Shown here: piece by piece, positions 19,474-27,849 of the stretch | How the letters are laid out: every line of letters starts with the position of its first letter | Numbering within the stretch: the first letter of the stretch is position 1 | Source: CAWAHD01 sp963781785 | Lineage (GTDB): Bacteria > Planctomycetota > Planctomycetia > Isosphaerales > Isosphaeraceae | DNA length: 64,000 nt | Reading direction: 5' to 3' | Assembly (NCBI GenBank): GCA_963781785.1 | Contig: CAWAHD010000001.1 | Span: 1,612,001 to 1,676,000 of the forward strand | Program-made: the position numbers and the translations under genes | The notes under the pieces: generated by a model | Databases searched by the model: none | Told to the model about the DNA's origin: nothing | The model's input: only the letters and a program-made list of their open reading frames with translations

Positions 19474-21248
19474 GGGGATCGTCCCAAATCGGAAGATTGC
19501 AGGTTGACACTTTTTACGTCAAGCCGCGACAGCGTTTTCTTTGGCTTTTGCCTTAGCTCTCGCGAGGGCGGGCATCATCTCTGCTCGGAGCAAGCGCCAA
19601 AAGTCATAACTGGGCAGCTTGAGGCCCAAATGCTCATACGGACAGCGGCCTTTTCGCTTCCCCCCGACAAACACGCGAGTATTCCAGTACAGCCGTTTCA
19701 GGTCCAACATCGGTTGCGTCAGCGTTCGATGCCGCGACTGATGCATCCGCAAGACGCTGTTCATACACTCCACCGCGCTGCTGGCACGCACCGTCTGACG
19801 CAGGACCGCCGCGACCCGACGGTACGATTCCCGCCAGTTCGGGTCCAACTTCTCGCAGAGGATCTGCTGTACCACTGGAGCCACATGGCGATAACCTGCG
19901 ACCGCCGTGTCGGCCGATTTCCTCGGCCGTTGCCGGCGCAGCCACCACAGGTGGACCAAGGCGTCGCGCGACGTCTCCGGTAGCGACAGTCGACCCAACT
20001 GGTCGTGCAACCGGTCCAAGAACGTGAATGACTCCTTGTTCTGAAGGAAACCACGCACCTTGGCCCATACCGAGCCCACGAGCCGGGACAAAGCCCACTT
20101 GACTTGCTCTTGCGCCCAAGCCCGATCGTTGAGTCGACCATCGGGACGAAAGACATTCAGGGCCAGCTCGGCTCGTTGCCAAGCCTTCTCTCTCTTCTCA
20201 TACAGTTCAAAGACACGTGATGCTTTCTCCCATTTCACGCGGACCTTGTGAGTCAATCCCCACAGGCCGCGCCCCTGCCGGCTCCTCTGGTCGAGGGCTC
20301 GGTCGGCGGCCTCGGCTTGCTCCCAGCACCGCTCCACCCGAGCCCACAGCATGCCCAAGACCCGCCGGGCTTCCCGCTTGGTGTGGAACACGTCCAGCCC
20401 CTTCTCCAGAGGGACTCGGTTGGTCGCGCGTTGGTACCGTTGCAACTGGGCCAGTCCCACCCGCAATCCTGCGCCTGCGTCGGAGGTCACATAGCGCAAC
20501 CAGATCCAAGGCTGCAATTCCTTGAACCAGGTCGATCCTTGATAATTGTCGGCTTTCTTCCCCAGGAACCACATCATGCTGCGAGGTTCGACCCCCACCA
20601 GCACCGGTCGTCCGTGGAAGAAGATCTCATCGAGACAGCCCTCCAGCACCAACTCCCCGCAGGAATGATCCAGTCGCTCGAGGACCACACCGGCGGCGTC
20701 ACCGGCGGCTTGGGCCCAGCGATGGATCGTCGAGCGACCGGGTGCCGCCTGTGCACCCAGGACGATTCTCAGTAAGCCGAGGTTTTGGTTGAGGCTCAGC
20801 CCCATGGCCAGGGCCGTGACCGTGAACTCCTGTTGCTTGACCTCGGGAAACTCAACGGTTTGGAACAGCCAGTCCCACAGTTGCGCGTTTTCTCGGCGGA
20901 GAGCTTCATTCTCCCGGACCAACTCCTCTCGGGTTGGTCCGCCACTGTGCTGGGCCTCGAGGGCGGCGACGACCTGGTAAGTATGCACGTAGACAGTCTG
21001 GCGGCTACAGCCGCTCAGATGGGCCTGATCGGTGACGGCGCCATAGACGCCCGTCAAACCGGCAGCCGCGTTGGTAATCCAGCAACCAAAGGGTAGGGTA
21101 TGCATGGGGGTGGTTCCTGTTGTGTGTCGGAGTGGTTTACAACCGCACACATCAGGTCCGCCCCCGCAAAAATCAAGGGCCTGCTGGTAAAAGCTTGCCA
21201 ACTGTCAACCCGCACGACGCCCGATTCGCCCTTTTTGGGACGATGCCC
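19474..21248 (-). mobile_element. insertion sequence with imperfect terminal inverted repeats
   Basis: Left end 19474-19488 is GGGGATCGTCCCAAA. The right end (21232-21248), read inward, is GGGCATCGTCCCAAAAA. Inside these, ATCGG and GGTTGACA recur on both ends in the same order. The element is ~1.78 kb and contains one transposase gene. GCGTGGC occurs just outside both ends (about 19465-19471 and 21254-21260), possibly a 7-base target duplication if a few bases of uncertain ends are allowed. Ends are judged by eye; the family is not named. Confidence 0.6.
19519..21105 (-). CDS. DDE-type transposase of unnamed planctomycete family
   Basis: 528 residues from ATG 21105 (AGGAA upstream; an alternative TTG at 21201 is less likely). 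The N-terminus carries a helix-turn-helix-like segment (DQAHLSGCSRQTVYVHTYQV) and a coiled coil (REELVRENEALRRENAQLWD). The catalytic core begins at CLDEIFFHGRPVLVGVEPRS (Asp-Glu on the first strand) and continues with WLRYVTSDAGAGLRVGLAQL, a second-Asp strand typical of RNase-H-fold transposases. Near the end come SSAVECMNSVLRMHQSRHRT (a Glu and Asn at the expected third-acid helix) and a basic tail. It fills an element bounded by inverted repeats, which supports transposase. I cannot place it in a named IS family with confidence. The frame is intact, so it may be active. Confidence 0.72.
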   Translation of the reverse strand: MHTLPFGCWITNAAAGLTGVYGAVTDQAHLSGCSRQTVYVHTYQVVAALEAQHSGGPTREELVRENEALRRENAQLWDWLFQTVEFPEVKQQEFTVTALAMGLSLNQNLGLLRIVLGAQAAPGRSTIHRWAQAAGDAAGVVLERLDHSCGELVLEGCLDEIFFHGRPVLVGVEPRSMMWFLGKKADNYQGSTWFKELQPWIWLRYVTSDAGAGLRVGLAQLQRYQRATNRVPLEKGLDVFHTKREARRVLGMLWARVERCWEQAEAADRALDQRSRQGRGLWGLTHKVRVKWEKASRVFELYEKREKAWQRAELALNVFRPDGRLNDRAWAQEQVKWALSRLVGSVWAKVRGFLQNKESFTFLDRLHDQLGRLSLPETSRDALVHLWWLRRQRPRKSADTAVAGYRHVAPVVQQILCEKLDPNWRESYRRVAAVLRQTVRASSAVECMNSVLRMHQSRHRTLTQPMLDLKRLYWNTRVFVGGKRKGRCPYEHLGLKLPSYDFWRLLRAEMMPALARAKAKAKENAVAA

Positions 21249-21364
21249 TTTTTGCGTGGCGCACTCGCATCTTTCCTTCTCGCTGGGGATTCTCGATCAC
21301 GAAGCCTGAACCCGTTCCCGGAGGGCTCACGATTCCCTGTTCGTTGGAGCCTCTTCGGGATTTG

Positions 21365-21700
21365 TCAGGCCCTCGGACGTTTGCGGGGATGAACCCCCTT
21401 GGCCCGGCTGGCAAGCCACTTCTTGAAGGAGTTCTGGCTTTCGGCGGACGGCTGCCCGGCGAGGAGGTTTGCGACACTGATATCCTCGTCGACAGCAGCC
21501 CAGTGAATTCCTCGGCCACCGGCGATCAACCGCCAGGAATTCCGCTCCGCCGTTGTTGCGTGTACCAGACGGGGATACCAGTCGAGCGGAACGGCAATGC
21601 TCCGGCCATCGGCCAGTTCCACCGACAGGGTATCCTCACTGACCTGCACCGCCCTGGCCATGGCCAAGGCCAATCGGCTTTCAATGGTCGAAGAACTCAT
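21365..21700 (-). CDS. DUF2442-domain protein, probable antitoxin partner
   Basis: 111 residues. The core DTLSVELADGRSIAVPLDWY and PRLVHATTAERNSWRLIAGG matches DUF2442 (the 'dG..i.vPl.wyPRL..a' pattern). It ends in a basic tail. It overlaps the end of the DUF4160 gene by 20 bases on the same strand, the usual pairing; DUF4160 and DUF2442 are regarded as a putative toxin-antitoxin or stabilisation module. The position next to an insertion sequence fits accessory cargo. No experimental activity is known to me for this pair in planctomycetes. Confidence 0.8.
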   Translation of the reverse strand: MSSSTIESRLALAMARAVQVSEDTLSVELADGRSIAVPLDWYPRLVHATTAERNSWRLIAGGRGIHWAAVDEDISVANLLAGQPSAESQNSFKKWLASRAKGVHPRKRPRA

Positions 21701-21923
21701 CCCAGCTCCGTAACAATTCCTCGTGGTGCAGCTCGATCAGTTCGCGCACGCGGTTGATCTCCTTGCGTGAGAATCCGCTGCTTCGCTCCAATGTCGGAGG
21801 ATCCAGCCAGAATTTCGCCTCGCAGTCATCGCGCTCGACGTGAATATGGGCGGGCTCACCACCATCTCCCGCGTAAAAGAAAAACCGATAGGGGCCGCTT
21901 CGCAATACGGTCGGCATACGCAC
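21681..21923 (-). CDS. DUF4160-domain protein, probable toxin partner
   Basis: 80 residues, full length for DUF4160: MPTVLRSGPYRFFFYAGDGG then EPAHIHVERDDCEAKFWLDP and ELIELHHEELLRSWDEFF. 'EPAHIHV' is the family's hallmark and contains a His-x-His pair. It precedes and overlaps the DUF2442 gene, so the two are co-translated. The short gap to the insertion sequence suggests it came with mobile DNA. Confidence 0.85.
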   Translation of the reverse strand: MRMPTVLRSGPYRFFFYAGDGGEPAHIHVERDDCEAKFWLDPPTLERSSGFSRKEINRVRELIELHHEELLRSWDEFFDH

Positions 21924-22529
21924 ATGCTATTCCGACGCACTACAGAGAGCAATCCGGCAAGGCACCGATTCGAGGACAGGGGGGAAAAGGGGGAAAGAAA
22001 ACGCGACACTCGCTCCGGAGCAGTCGCGCGGATGCGATCCGACAACTCACAGCCAGTCCGAGGATTTGTGGTCCCACAATGGATAACCGACCACAGAGAA
22101 TCGCCAGCGCGTCATGAACGCCGATTCTGCTTACGCGGCTGATGACTTCAAGCACTAACTCACAGTCCTGGAATAGGATACAGCAGAAGACCAGGGTTTT
22201 TTAGCCGTGAGTACCGATGATTTCGCGTTCATGCGCAACCCGAACTGCTGTAAGGATATGCGACATGAATGGAACCCTTTCGTTTTGATCAGTGCGTCCA
22301 GCCGCTGTCAGGCAAAAGTCTCGGTTTACGGTTTTGCGCACGAGACCATCGTCCGTTGACCGCCAACGGCGGTCTGGGTTATAGAGTTGACTCCGGGCGA
22401 CGACGACGACGCTCCGCTCGCTGGTTGTCGTTCGAGAAACGTTACTGAAGAGGAGAAGTGCTCTTCCGGGCAGCGAGTCAACCAGGGCGGGCGAGAACTC
22501 GGTGGAAAGAAGGCTGGGACGCCGCGACG
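21924..22529. other. intergenic region
   Basis: About 600 bases upstream of both the DUF4160 gene and the glycosyltransferase, so it should carry divergent promoters. It contains copy 2 of the CATGCGCAACC repeat (22229-22266). Otherwise there are short frames only. Confidence 0.4.
22229..22266 (+). repeat. imperfect 38-bp dispersed repeat, copy 2
   Basis: TCATGCGCAACCCGAACTGC then TGTAAGGATATGCGACA. It aligns with 19418-19455 at roughly three bases in four, with one gap, in direct orientation. Confidence 0.55.
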
Positions 22530-23792
22530 ATGAGTAGCTCGAGAACGCTGGAAACGCGGTCGCCGTCGGAGCCCCTTCGGGCCCACCAAAAGGGGCTCTC
22601 GCTGGCCGTCGCCGACGTCGGCTGGTTCAACACCGAGAACCTGTTCCGTGAGATCGATCGCGAGTCGGTCGCGGTGTTGCTCCTCAAGTGCTTCGATTAC
22701 GTCAATGGCTGGCGCCGCGGGGTTTATCCCTGGTCGCAAGCCTGCCAGCTCCGCCCATTCGGACCAAGGTCGTGGGACCGCCAGCTCGTCTTGCCCAGCG
22801 GCTGGATGAAGCGTTATCCCCGGCTGGGGATGAGACCGGTCGCACGAGCCATCCGTGGCTGGTGGCACACGCAGCCGCCGGCCCAGCGGCGCGGTCTCGT
22901 GATGACCTACCCGTACTACCTGCACCTGAACGATCTGCTTCGGCCCGAGCTCTCGATTTATTACAACATCGACGACTACACCCTCTACTGGCCTCGTTTC
23001 GCCGACGAGATCCGGGCGCTCGAAGAGAGGACTGTTCTGGCGGCCGATCTCACCGTTTGCGTTTCCCGGCTGAGGGCCGATGAGCTCCGCGCGCTCGTCC
23101 CTGAAGCCGCGAATCGGATCCACCACGTCCCCCATGGAGCGCCTTCGCGGTTTGTGGCGAAGGCCCCGCTATCCCGTCCGGCACAGCCTCCTGCCGACCT
23201 CGCGCGGCTGCCGCGCCCCTATCTTGGCTATATTGGCTCGCTCGAGGACCGCGTCGACTGGGAACTCATGGACAGACTCAGCCTGGCTTTCCCCGACGCC
23301 TCGATCGTGGTCGTCGGTCGCGTGCGAGACGCGGTCTCTGAGCCTTGGTGGGACGCTTGCTCGCGGTTCCTGGCCCGGCCGAACGTGCACGCACTGGGAT
23401 GGCGGCCCCAAGAGGCACTCGCCCGTTACTACCAGGCTTTCGACGTTTGCCTGATCCCCTATCAGATCGACCATCCGTTCAACCGCGCCTGTAACCCGAC
23501 CAAGATCATGGACGCGATGGGATCGGGAAGGCCAATCGTTGCCACGGCGATCTCTGAGTGCTGCCTTCATGCCGAGCGATTCCACGTCGTCGAAAATGAA
23601 CCGGAGTTCCTCCGGGCCGTCGGGTGGATTCTTGAGCGGAGCTCCGATGACGGCCGAGCCGCCCTGCGGCATGCGTTCGCCCGAGCCAATACCTGCCACG
23701 AGGTCGGCGAGCGGATCCTTGACTTGCTCCAAGCCGCTGCCGCGGCCCGTCGCGGCCCGCCGAGCCTGGTGGCATCGACTCCCGGAATGTGA
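22530..23792 (+). CDS. glycosyltransferase, GT-B fold, group 1
   Basis: 420 residues from ATG 22530. The N-terminal half has the Rossmann-like layout with ELSIYYNIDDYTLYWPRFAD and VCVSRLRADELRAL. The C-terminal half has the nucleotide-sugar binding region: PRPYLGYIGSLEDRVDWELM, VVVGRVRDAV, and FNRACNPTKIMDAMGSGRPI, the family's donor-binding block. It acts in the cytoplasm on a lipid- or protein-linked acceptor for cell-surface polysaccharide. The gene stands alone, with no other sugar genes beside it, so the acceptor and donor are unknown. No signal peptide is seen. A start at an upstream in-frame codon (about 22458) would add a low-complexity stretch and is less likely. Confidence 0.82.
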   Translation: MSSSRTLETRSPSEPLRAHQKGLSLAVADVGWFNTENLFREIDRESVAVLLLKCFDYVNGWRRGVYPWSQACQLRPFGPRSWDRQLVLPSGWMKRYPRLGMRPVARAIRGWWHTQPPAQRRGLVMTYPYYLHLNDLLRPELSIYYNIDDYTLYWPRFADEIRALEERTVLAADLTVCVSRLRADELRALVPEAANRIHHVPHGAPSRFVAKAPLSRPAQPPADLARLPRPYLGYIGSLEDRVDWELMDRLSLAFPDASIVVVGRVRDAVSEPWWDACSRFLARPNVHALGWRPQEALARYYQAFDVCLIPYQIDHPFNRACNPTKIMDAMGSGRPIVATAISECCLHAERFHVVENEPEFLRAVGWILERSSDDGRAALRHAFARANTCHEVGERILDLLQAAAAARRGPPSLVASTPGM

Positions 23793-23891
23793 CGCATTCG
23801 CCCTGACTTTGGCAAGCAGCCGATGGCAACCCGCACCGCCAGACGGTAGAGTCGTTCCGGGATCAGCCTCGGCGCGAGCCCCCGAACCCTT

Positions 23892-23950
23892 TCCCCCCCT
23901 TGCGAAGGGGGGGTAGGGGTAGGGGGGGGTGGTCCCGGCGCTACCAATTA
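23892..23950 (+). repeat. CCCCCTTGCGAAGGGGG dispersed palindrome
   Basis: A C-run, TTGCGAA, and a G-run form a perfect hairpin, followed by taggggtaggggggggtggt and CCCGGCG. Related copies are at 24061, 50405, 50511 and 59037. Confidence 0.85.
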
Positions 23951-24060
23951 GCAACGCCCCGGAGCGTCTTTCGTCGTCCTTCATCCTTGGATGCAGTGGG
24001 TCCGGTGCCTCGGAAATGAAAAGACAAAGAGCGAGCGGCGGCATTCTAACCGGCGGTGCC

Positions 24061-24103
24061 GCGACCACCCCCCTGACCCCCCCTTCGCAAGGGGGGGAAA
24101 AGG
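24061..24103 (-). repeat. CCCCCTTCGCAAGGGGG dispersed palindrome, inverted copy
   Basis: The flanking 'accacccccctga' is the complement of the flank at 23892-23950, so this copy points the other way. The two copies are ~110 bases apart. Confidence 0.82.
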
Positions 24104-24229
24104 GCACAACCATACCCGAGGGACGGCGCGGCCGGTGCAAGACCAAGGTTTCAGCACTCCAGCCGGGCGGCCACCGGGCCGCGCCGCGTCTCCTGCATCC
24201 CTCTTTAACCTCGACACGCGAGCATGCCG

Positions 24230-25460
24230 ATGAATTCCGCGATCCGCATCAAGCTCATCGTGATGATGTTTATGGAGTACGTGATCTGGGGCGTGGTTCC
24301 CGCTTTTGAACAACTACATCGGCAAGGATTACCTCAATTTCAACTGGCTCGAGGGCGCACTCGTCAATGATGCCTTTGCCATCATGTCGCTGACTGCGAT
24401 CTTCTTCGGGGGCCAGCTCGCCGATCGCTATTTTTCCCAGGAGAAGTTCCTGGAATTCAGTCTCCTGGTCAGCGGCGTGGCACTGCTGGGACTGACTCTC
24501 GCCACGAATTTCTGGCCGTTTTTCGGCTTGATGCTCCTTTACAGCTTCTTCTATGTCCCGACCCTTTCCGTCACAAATGCGATCGCTTTTGCAAACCTTA
24601 AGGACGCACAGAAGGACTTCGGCATCGTTCGGGTCGGGGGAACACTGGGCTGGATTGCCGCGGCCCTGCCGTTCTTCCTGGTGCCGATCACAAACTTGTT
24701 CACGATCGCGGGGATCGCGGCGCTCGCGACGGCCACGTACTGTATGATTTTGCCTCACACGCCGCCTGCCAAGCGCACGGGCTCGGCTTTCGCCCCGTTC
24801 GAGGCGTTCAAGCTGCTATCGGTTCCCACGATCCTCGTGCTGTTCATCGTGACGTTCGTTGATTCGCTCGTGCACAGTTGCTACTTCATCACGAGCGGTC
24901 CGTTCTACAAGATGCTGGGATTGGCCGAGAACCGGATTCCCGCCGCGATGGCCATCGGTCAGGTCGCCGAGATCGCCACGATGGCCGCGCTCGGGTTTTT
25001 CCTGAAGCGTCTCGGCTGGCGCACAACCATGATCATCGGCGTCCTCGGCCACGTCGTCCGGTTCGCGATTTATGCGCTCGGTGGTTACTACGGCGGGCAG
25101 ATGTGGCTGGGACTCGTCGTCCTCAGCAATGTCGTCCACGGATTCGCCTACGCGTTTTTCTTCGCCACGGTGTATATTTTCGTCGACGAGAATTTTCCGA
25201 AGGATGTCCGCACCAGCGCCCAGAGCCTGTTCAACCTGCTGATCCTGGGGTTGGGGCCGTTCGTCGGCGGTTTCCTCTGGAAAGGTCTGGAGGCGGTTTT
25301 CACGACACAAACGGGCGATGGACAGAGCATCGTCAACTACACGTTGCTTTTTCTCGTCCCGCTGGCGCTCGGATTGCTCTCAACGGCCATTCTGGTGGTG
25401 TTTTTCCATCCCCCAGCCAAAGAGCCGGTCCCCGAAGAGGTCCCCGTCCTTGTCAGCTAG
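24230..25460 (+). CDS. MFS nucleoside permease-like transporter, frameshifted
   Basis: The ATG at 24230 gives MNSAIRIKLIVMMFMEYVIW, the first transmembrane helix of the nucleoside:H+ symporter (NupG-like) branch of the MFS. The remainder, in another frame, begins NNYIGKDYLNFNWLEGALVN and runs through eleven more hydrophobic helices, with the MFS loop 'GGQLADRYFS' between helices 2 and 3. The frames join if GGGGCGTGG at 24288-24296 is read as GGGGCGCGTGG, i.e. one missing GC (WGAWFPLLNNY). It imports small solutes, probably nucleosides, across the cytoplasmic membrane by proton gradient. The stop (25458-25460) overlaps the start of the next gene, so the two are probably co-transcribed. The substrate is inferred from family resemblance only. 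Confidence 0.8.
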
Positions 25461-27849
25461 CAAGGTTGCGTGGCTCATCCCCATCTCGGGCTGGTGCCTG
25501 GCGGTTCTCGCGCTCGCGGCGGCGGCCCAGCAGCCAGCGACGGAGGAAGAGCTGTCGCGGCATTTGACGGCCGTGCGCGCGCAGGTCGAGACCGCGTCGA
25601 TCGATATTTCCCGCCGTGAAGACCTGGTGTTCGACATGGCGTCGACGCTCGATCGAGCTGCGCAGTCATCCACCGACGCCGACACGCGCCGGCGGCGGTG
25701 GACGCAGGCCGTGGACCTGCTCGACTGGTTCGTGAAGGAGAACCCGGTTTCACCTCGTGAACGGCAGATTCGGTTTCAAGCCGCTGTGTTTTGCTGGGCG
25801 ATCGCGCAAACCTGGTCGCTCTCCGGTGCGCTCAATCCCGGCGATCCCCGGCCCCGCCAGGAGGCCGTACGATCCTTGGACGACGCGATCAACCGGTATA
25901 AAACGGTGTCCGGCGACGGAATCGACCAGACGCTCGCCGAGAATCTCCACTTTCGCCTGGCCGAGGCGCTGGCCGGGCGCGCCGAGCTCGAGCCCGTGGG
26001 TTCGGCCAGCCGGCGATCGCGCGAGTCCGAGGCATTGTCCCTGCTCACACAACCGCCGGCCAAGCCCGGCCTCGCCGGTTACTGGCATTTACTCAAGGCC
26101 GACTTGCTCCGCGCGTCGGGGAGACCGGGTGAAGCCCAGACGGAGCTCGACGCCGCCGTCAAGTCCGCGCCGGCTCCGCCGGCCGCGGAGATCGTCGAGG
26201 TCCGCGTGCCGCTCCTGCTCGCACAGAAGAAGTTTAACGAGGCCGTCGCATCGGTGGAGGTTTCCGGGTTGGAGGGGCCGGCCAAGGCGTTGTGGGCTGC
26301 GCGGGTTCGCCTGGAGCAGCTTGCGGGGCTGCCCGCAGAAGCGGGCCGCATTGCGGTCGAGACCGACCTTTTCCGCCGGATCAGCACGCTCCGCAAGGGG
26401 ACGTCTGCCGAATCGCGCAGAGCACTCCTGGAGCTGGCGAAAGCCGGGATCAAGCCCGACGCCAAGCATCCGCCTGAGGTCTGGGATTCCATGGCGGCTG
26501 CCTATGCGGCCGTGAGCGACCCAGCGAAAGCGGCCGCCCAGATGGCAATCGCTGCCCGGGGAGCGGCCGCCCTTGGCCAGGCAGACCAGGCGGCGACTTA
26601 TCGACTGCGCGAGGGCGGATTTCTGTTTCAGGCCGGCAAGCTGATGGAGGCGAGCGCGGTCCTGGCGCAAGTGCTGGACGCCCCGGCGCCCGCCTCGACC
26701 CGCGCGATGGCGGGCATGCTTCGTGCAGTGGCCCTGGGCAAAGCGCTGGGCCTGGGATTGCCCGGCTCATCGCGCTCGGAGTACATCGCAGCTCTCAACC
26801 GGCAGACCCGCGACTTCCCCGGCGATCGGTCGACCGGCGAGGCCCGCTGGCTGCTCGGCAGGCTGGCCGCCGCAAGCTCCGAGCTTGAGCAGGCCCGAGC
26901 CTTCTGGTCAGCCATCCCCGGCGACTCACCGCGCTGGCTCGATTCCCGGCTGGCCCTGATCGAGCTCGATCGTGACCAGCTCGAACTCGACGAGCTCAAC
27001 CCCGACCGCCACAAGCTGGCGGAGCGATTCCAGAAGGCGGAAGCCTTTGCAAAACGGAGTCTACTCGAGGCTCATTCCGAGGCCGAGAAGTCCGAATTGA
27101 TGCTGGCACTGGCCAGGCTCGACCTGACTCCCAGGGCCGGCAAGCCCGAGGCGGCTCGAGAGCTGTGCGAACGCCTGAGCCGGATACCGGGAACGACGGC
27201 CCAGCAATACCGGGCACGGCTGCTCCGGCTGGCCGCACTCGTCGAAGCGGGACGTTACGTCGAAGCCGAGCGCGAAGCACAAAGCCATTCGGCGTGGCGT
27301 TTGCCCGCCGAGACAAACGCTCTCTTCGACGTGGTCCGCCTCCTGGACCAGTGTTCCGCGTCCTCCGATACCGACCTGAGGCAGCGGCGGTTTGGGCTCG
27401 TCAACAAGCTGATCGTCGAACCGTTGCTCGGCGACGAGGAAAAGCTGAGCCCGGAACAGCGCGGCGAGCTGGCCATGCGCTTGACTCGTGCCTTGCTCGC
27501 CATCGGCGCCGACCGCGATGCCCGCCGGTCGCTTGACACCTGGCGGGGGCTCCCCCAGTCAACCACGAGCGATCGCCTGCTCCGCGACCTGGGCGACACG
27601 TACAGCCGCCTGGAAGTCTATTCACTTGACATCGACGTCCAGCGGCTGCGGCTCAAGAACAACCCCCCAGGCTCGCCTCGCTGGTTCGACGCGCGGTATG
27701 CCCTGGCACTCGCCTATTTTCATTCCGACAGGCTGAAAGAGGCCGCCCAGCTCATCGACTCGACCGCCATTCTTCATCCGGAGCTGGGCGGTGGAGCGCT
27801 CCACGATAAATTCATCCGGCTGCGTCAACGGCTGGGCGTCAAGCCCTGA
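25450..27849 (+). CDS. exported TPR-repeat protein
   Basis: 799 residues if the TTG at 25450 is the start. No ATG or GTG is close in this frame, and TTG gives MSASKVAWLIPISGWCLAVL then ALAAAAQQ, a clean signal peptide with AAA-Q cleavage. GAAGAGG is ~10 bases upstream. The mature protein is made almost wholly of helical pairs with TPR-like Ala/Leu spacing, for example YLAALNRQ-like and ERFQKAEAFAKRSLLEAHSE segments, ending LDSTAILHPELGGGALHDKF. It probably acts as a periplasmic or paryphoplasmic scaffold. The start overlaps the MFS stop by 11 bases (translational coupling), and its end overlaps the convergent esterase gene by 25 bases. No enzyme motif is visible. Confidence 0.7.
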   Translation: MSASKVAWLIPISGWCLAVLALAAAAQQPATEEELSRHLTAVRAQVETASIDISRREDLVFDMASTLDRAAQSSTDADTRRRRWTQAVDLLDWFVKENPVSPRERQIRFQAAVFCWAIAQTWSLSGALNPGDPRPRQEAVRSLDDAINRYKTVSGDGIDQTLAENLHFRLAEALAGRAELEPVGSASRRSRESEALSLLTQPPAKPGLAGYWHLLKADLLRASGRPGEAQTELDAAVKSAPAPPAAEIVEVRVPLLLAQKKFNEAVASVEVSGLEGPAKALWAARVRLEQLAGLPAEAGRIAVETDLFRRISTLRKGTSAESRRALLELAKAGIKPDAKHPPEVWDSMAAAYAAVSDPAKAAAQMAIAARGAAALGQADQAATYRLREGGFLFQAGKLMEASAVLAQVLDAPAPASTRAMAGMLRAVALGKALGLGLPGSSRSEYIAALNRQTRDFPGDRSTGEARWLLGRLAAASSELEQARAFWSAIPGDSPRWLDSRLALIELDRDQLELDELNPDRHKLAERFQKAEAFAKRSLLEAHSEAEKSELMLALARLDLTPRAGKPEAARELCERLSRIPGTTAQQYRARLLRLAALVEAGRYVEAEREAQSHSAWRLPAETNALFDVVRLLDQCSASSDTDLRQRRFGLVNKLIVEPLLGDEEKLSPEQRGELAMRLTRALLAIGADRDARRSLDTWRGLPQSTTSDRLLRDLGDTYSRLEVYSLDIDVQRLRLKNNPPGSPRWFDARYALALAYFHSDRLKEAAQLIDSTAILHPELGGGALHDKFIRLRQRLGVKP

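Larger units (their letters stand above)
23793..24229. other. repeat-containing intergenic region
   Basis: No gene is supported. Two copies of the C-run/G-run palindrome occur in opposite orientation (23892-23950 and 24061-24103), capable of forming a large hairpin. The promoter of the MFS gene should lie to their right. Confidence 0.5.

Noticed and set aside
22530..23792. Polysaccharide operon around the glycosyltransferase
   Set aside because: No other sugar, export or polymerase genes are adjacent.
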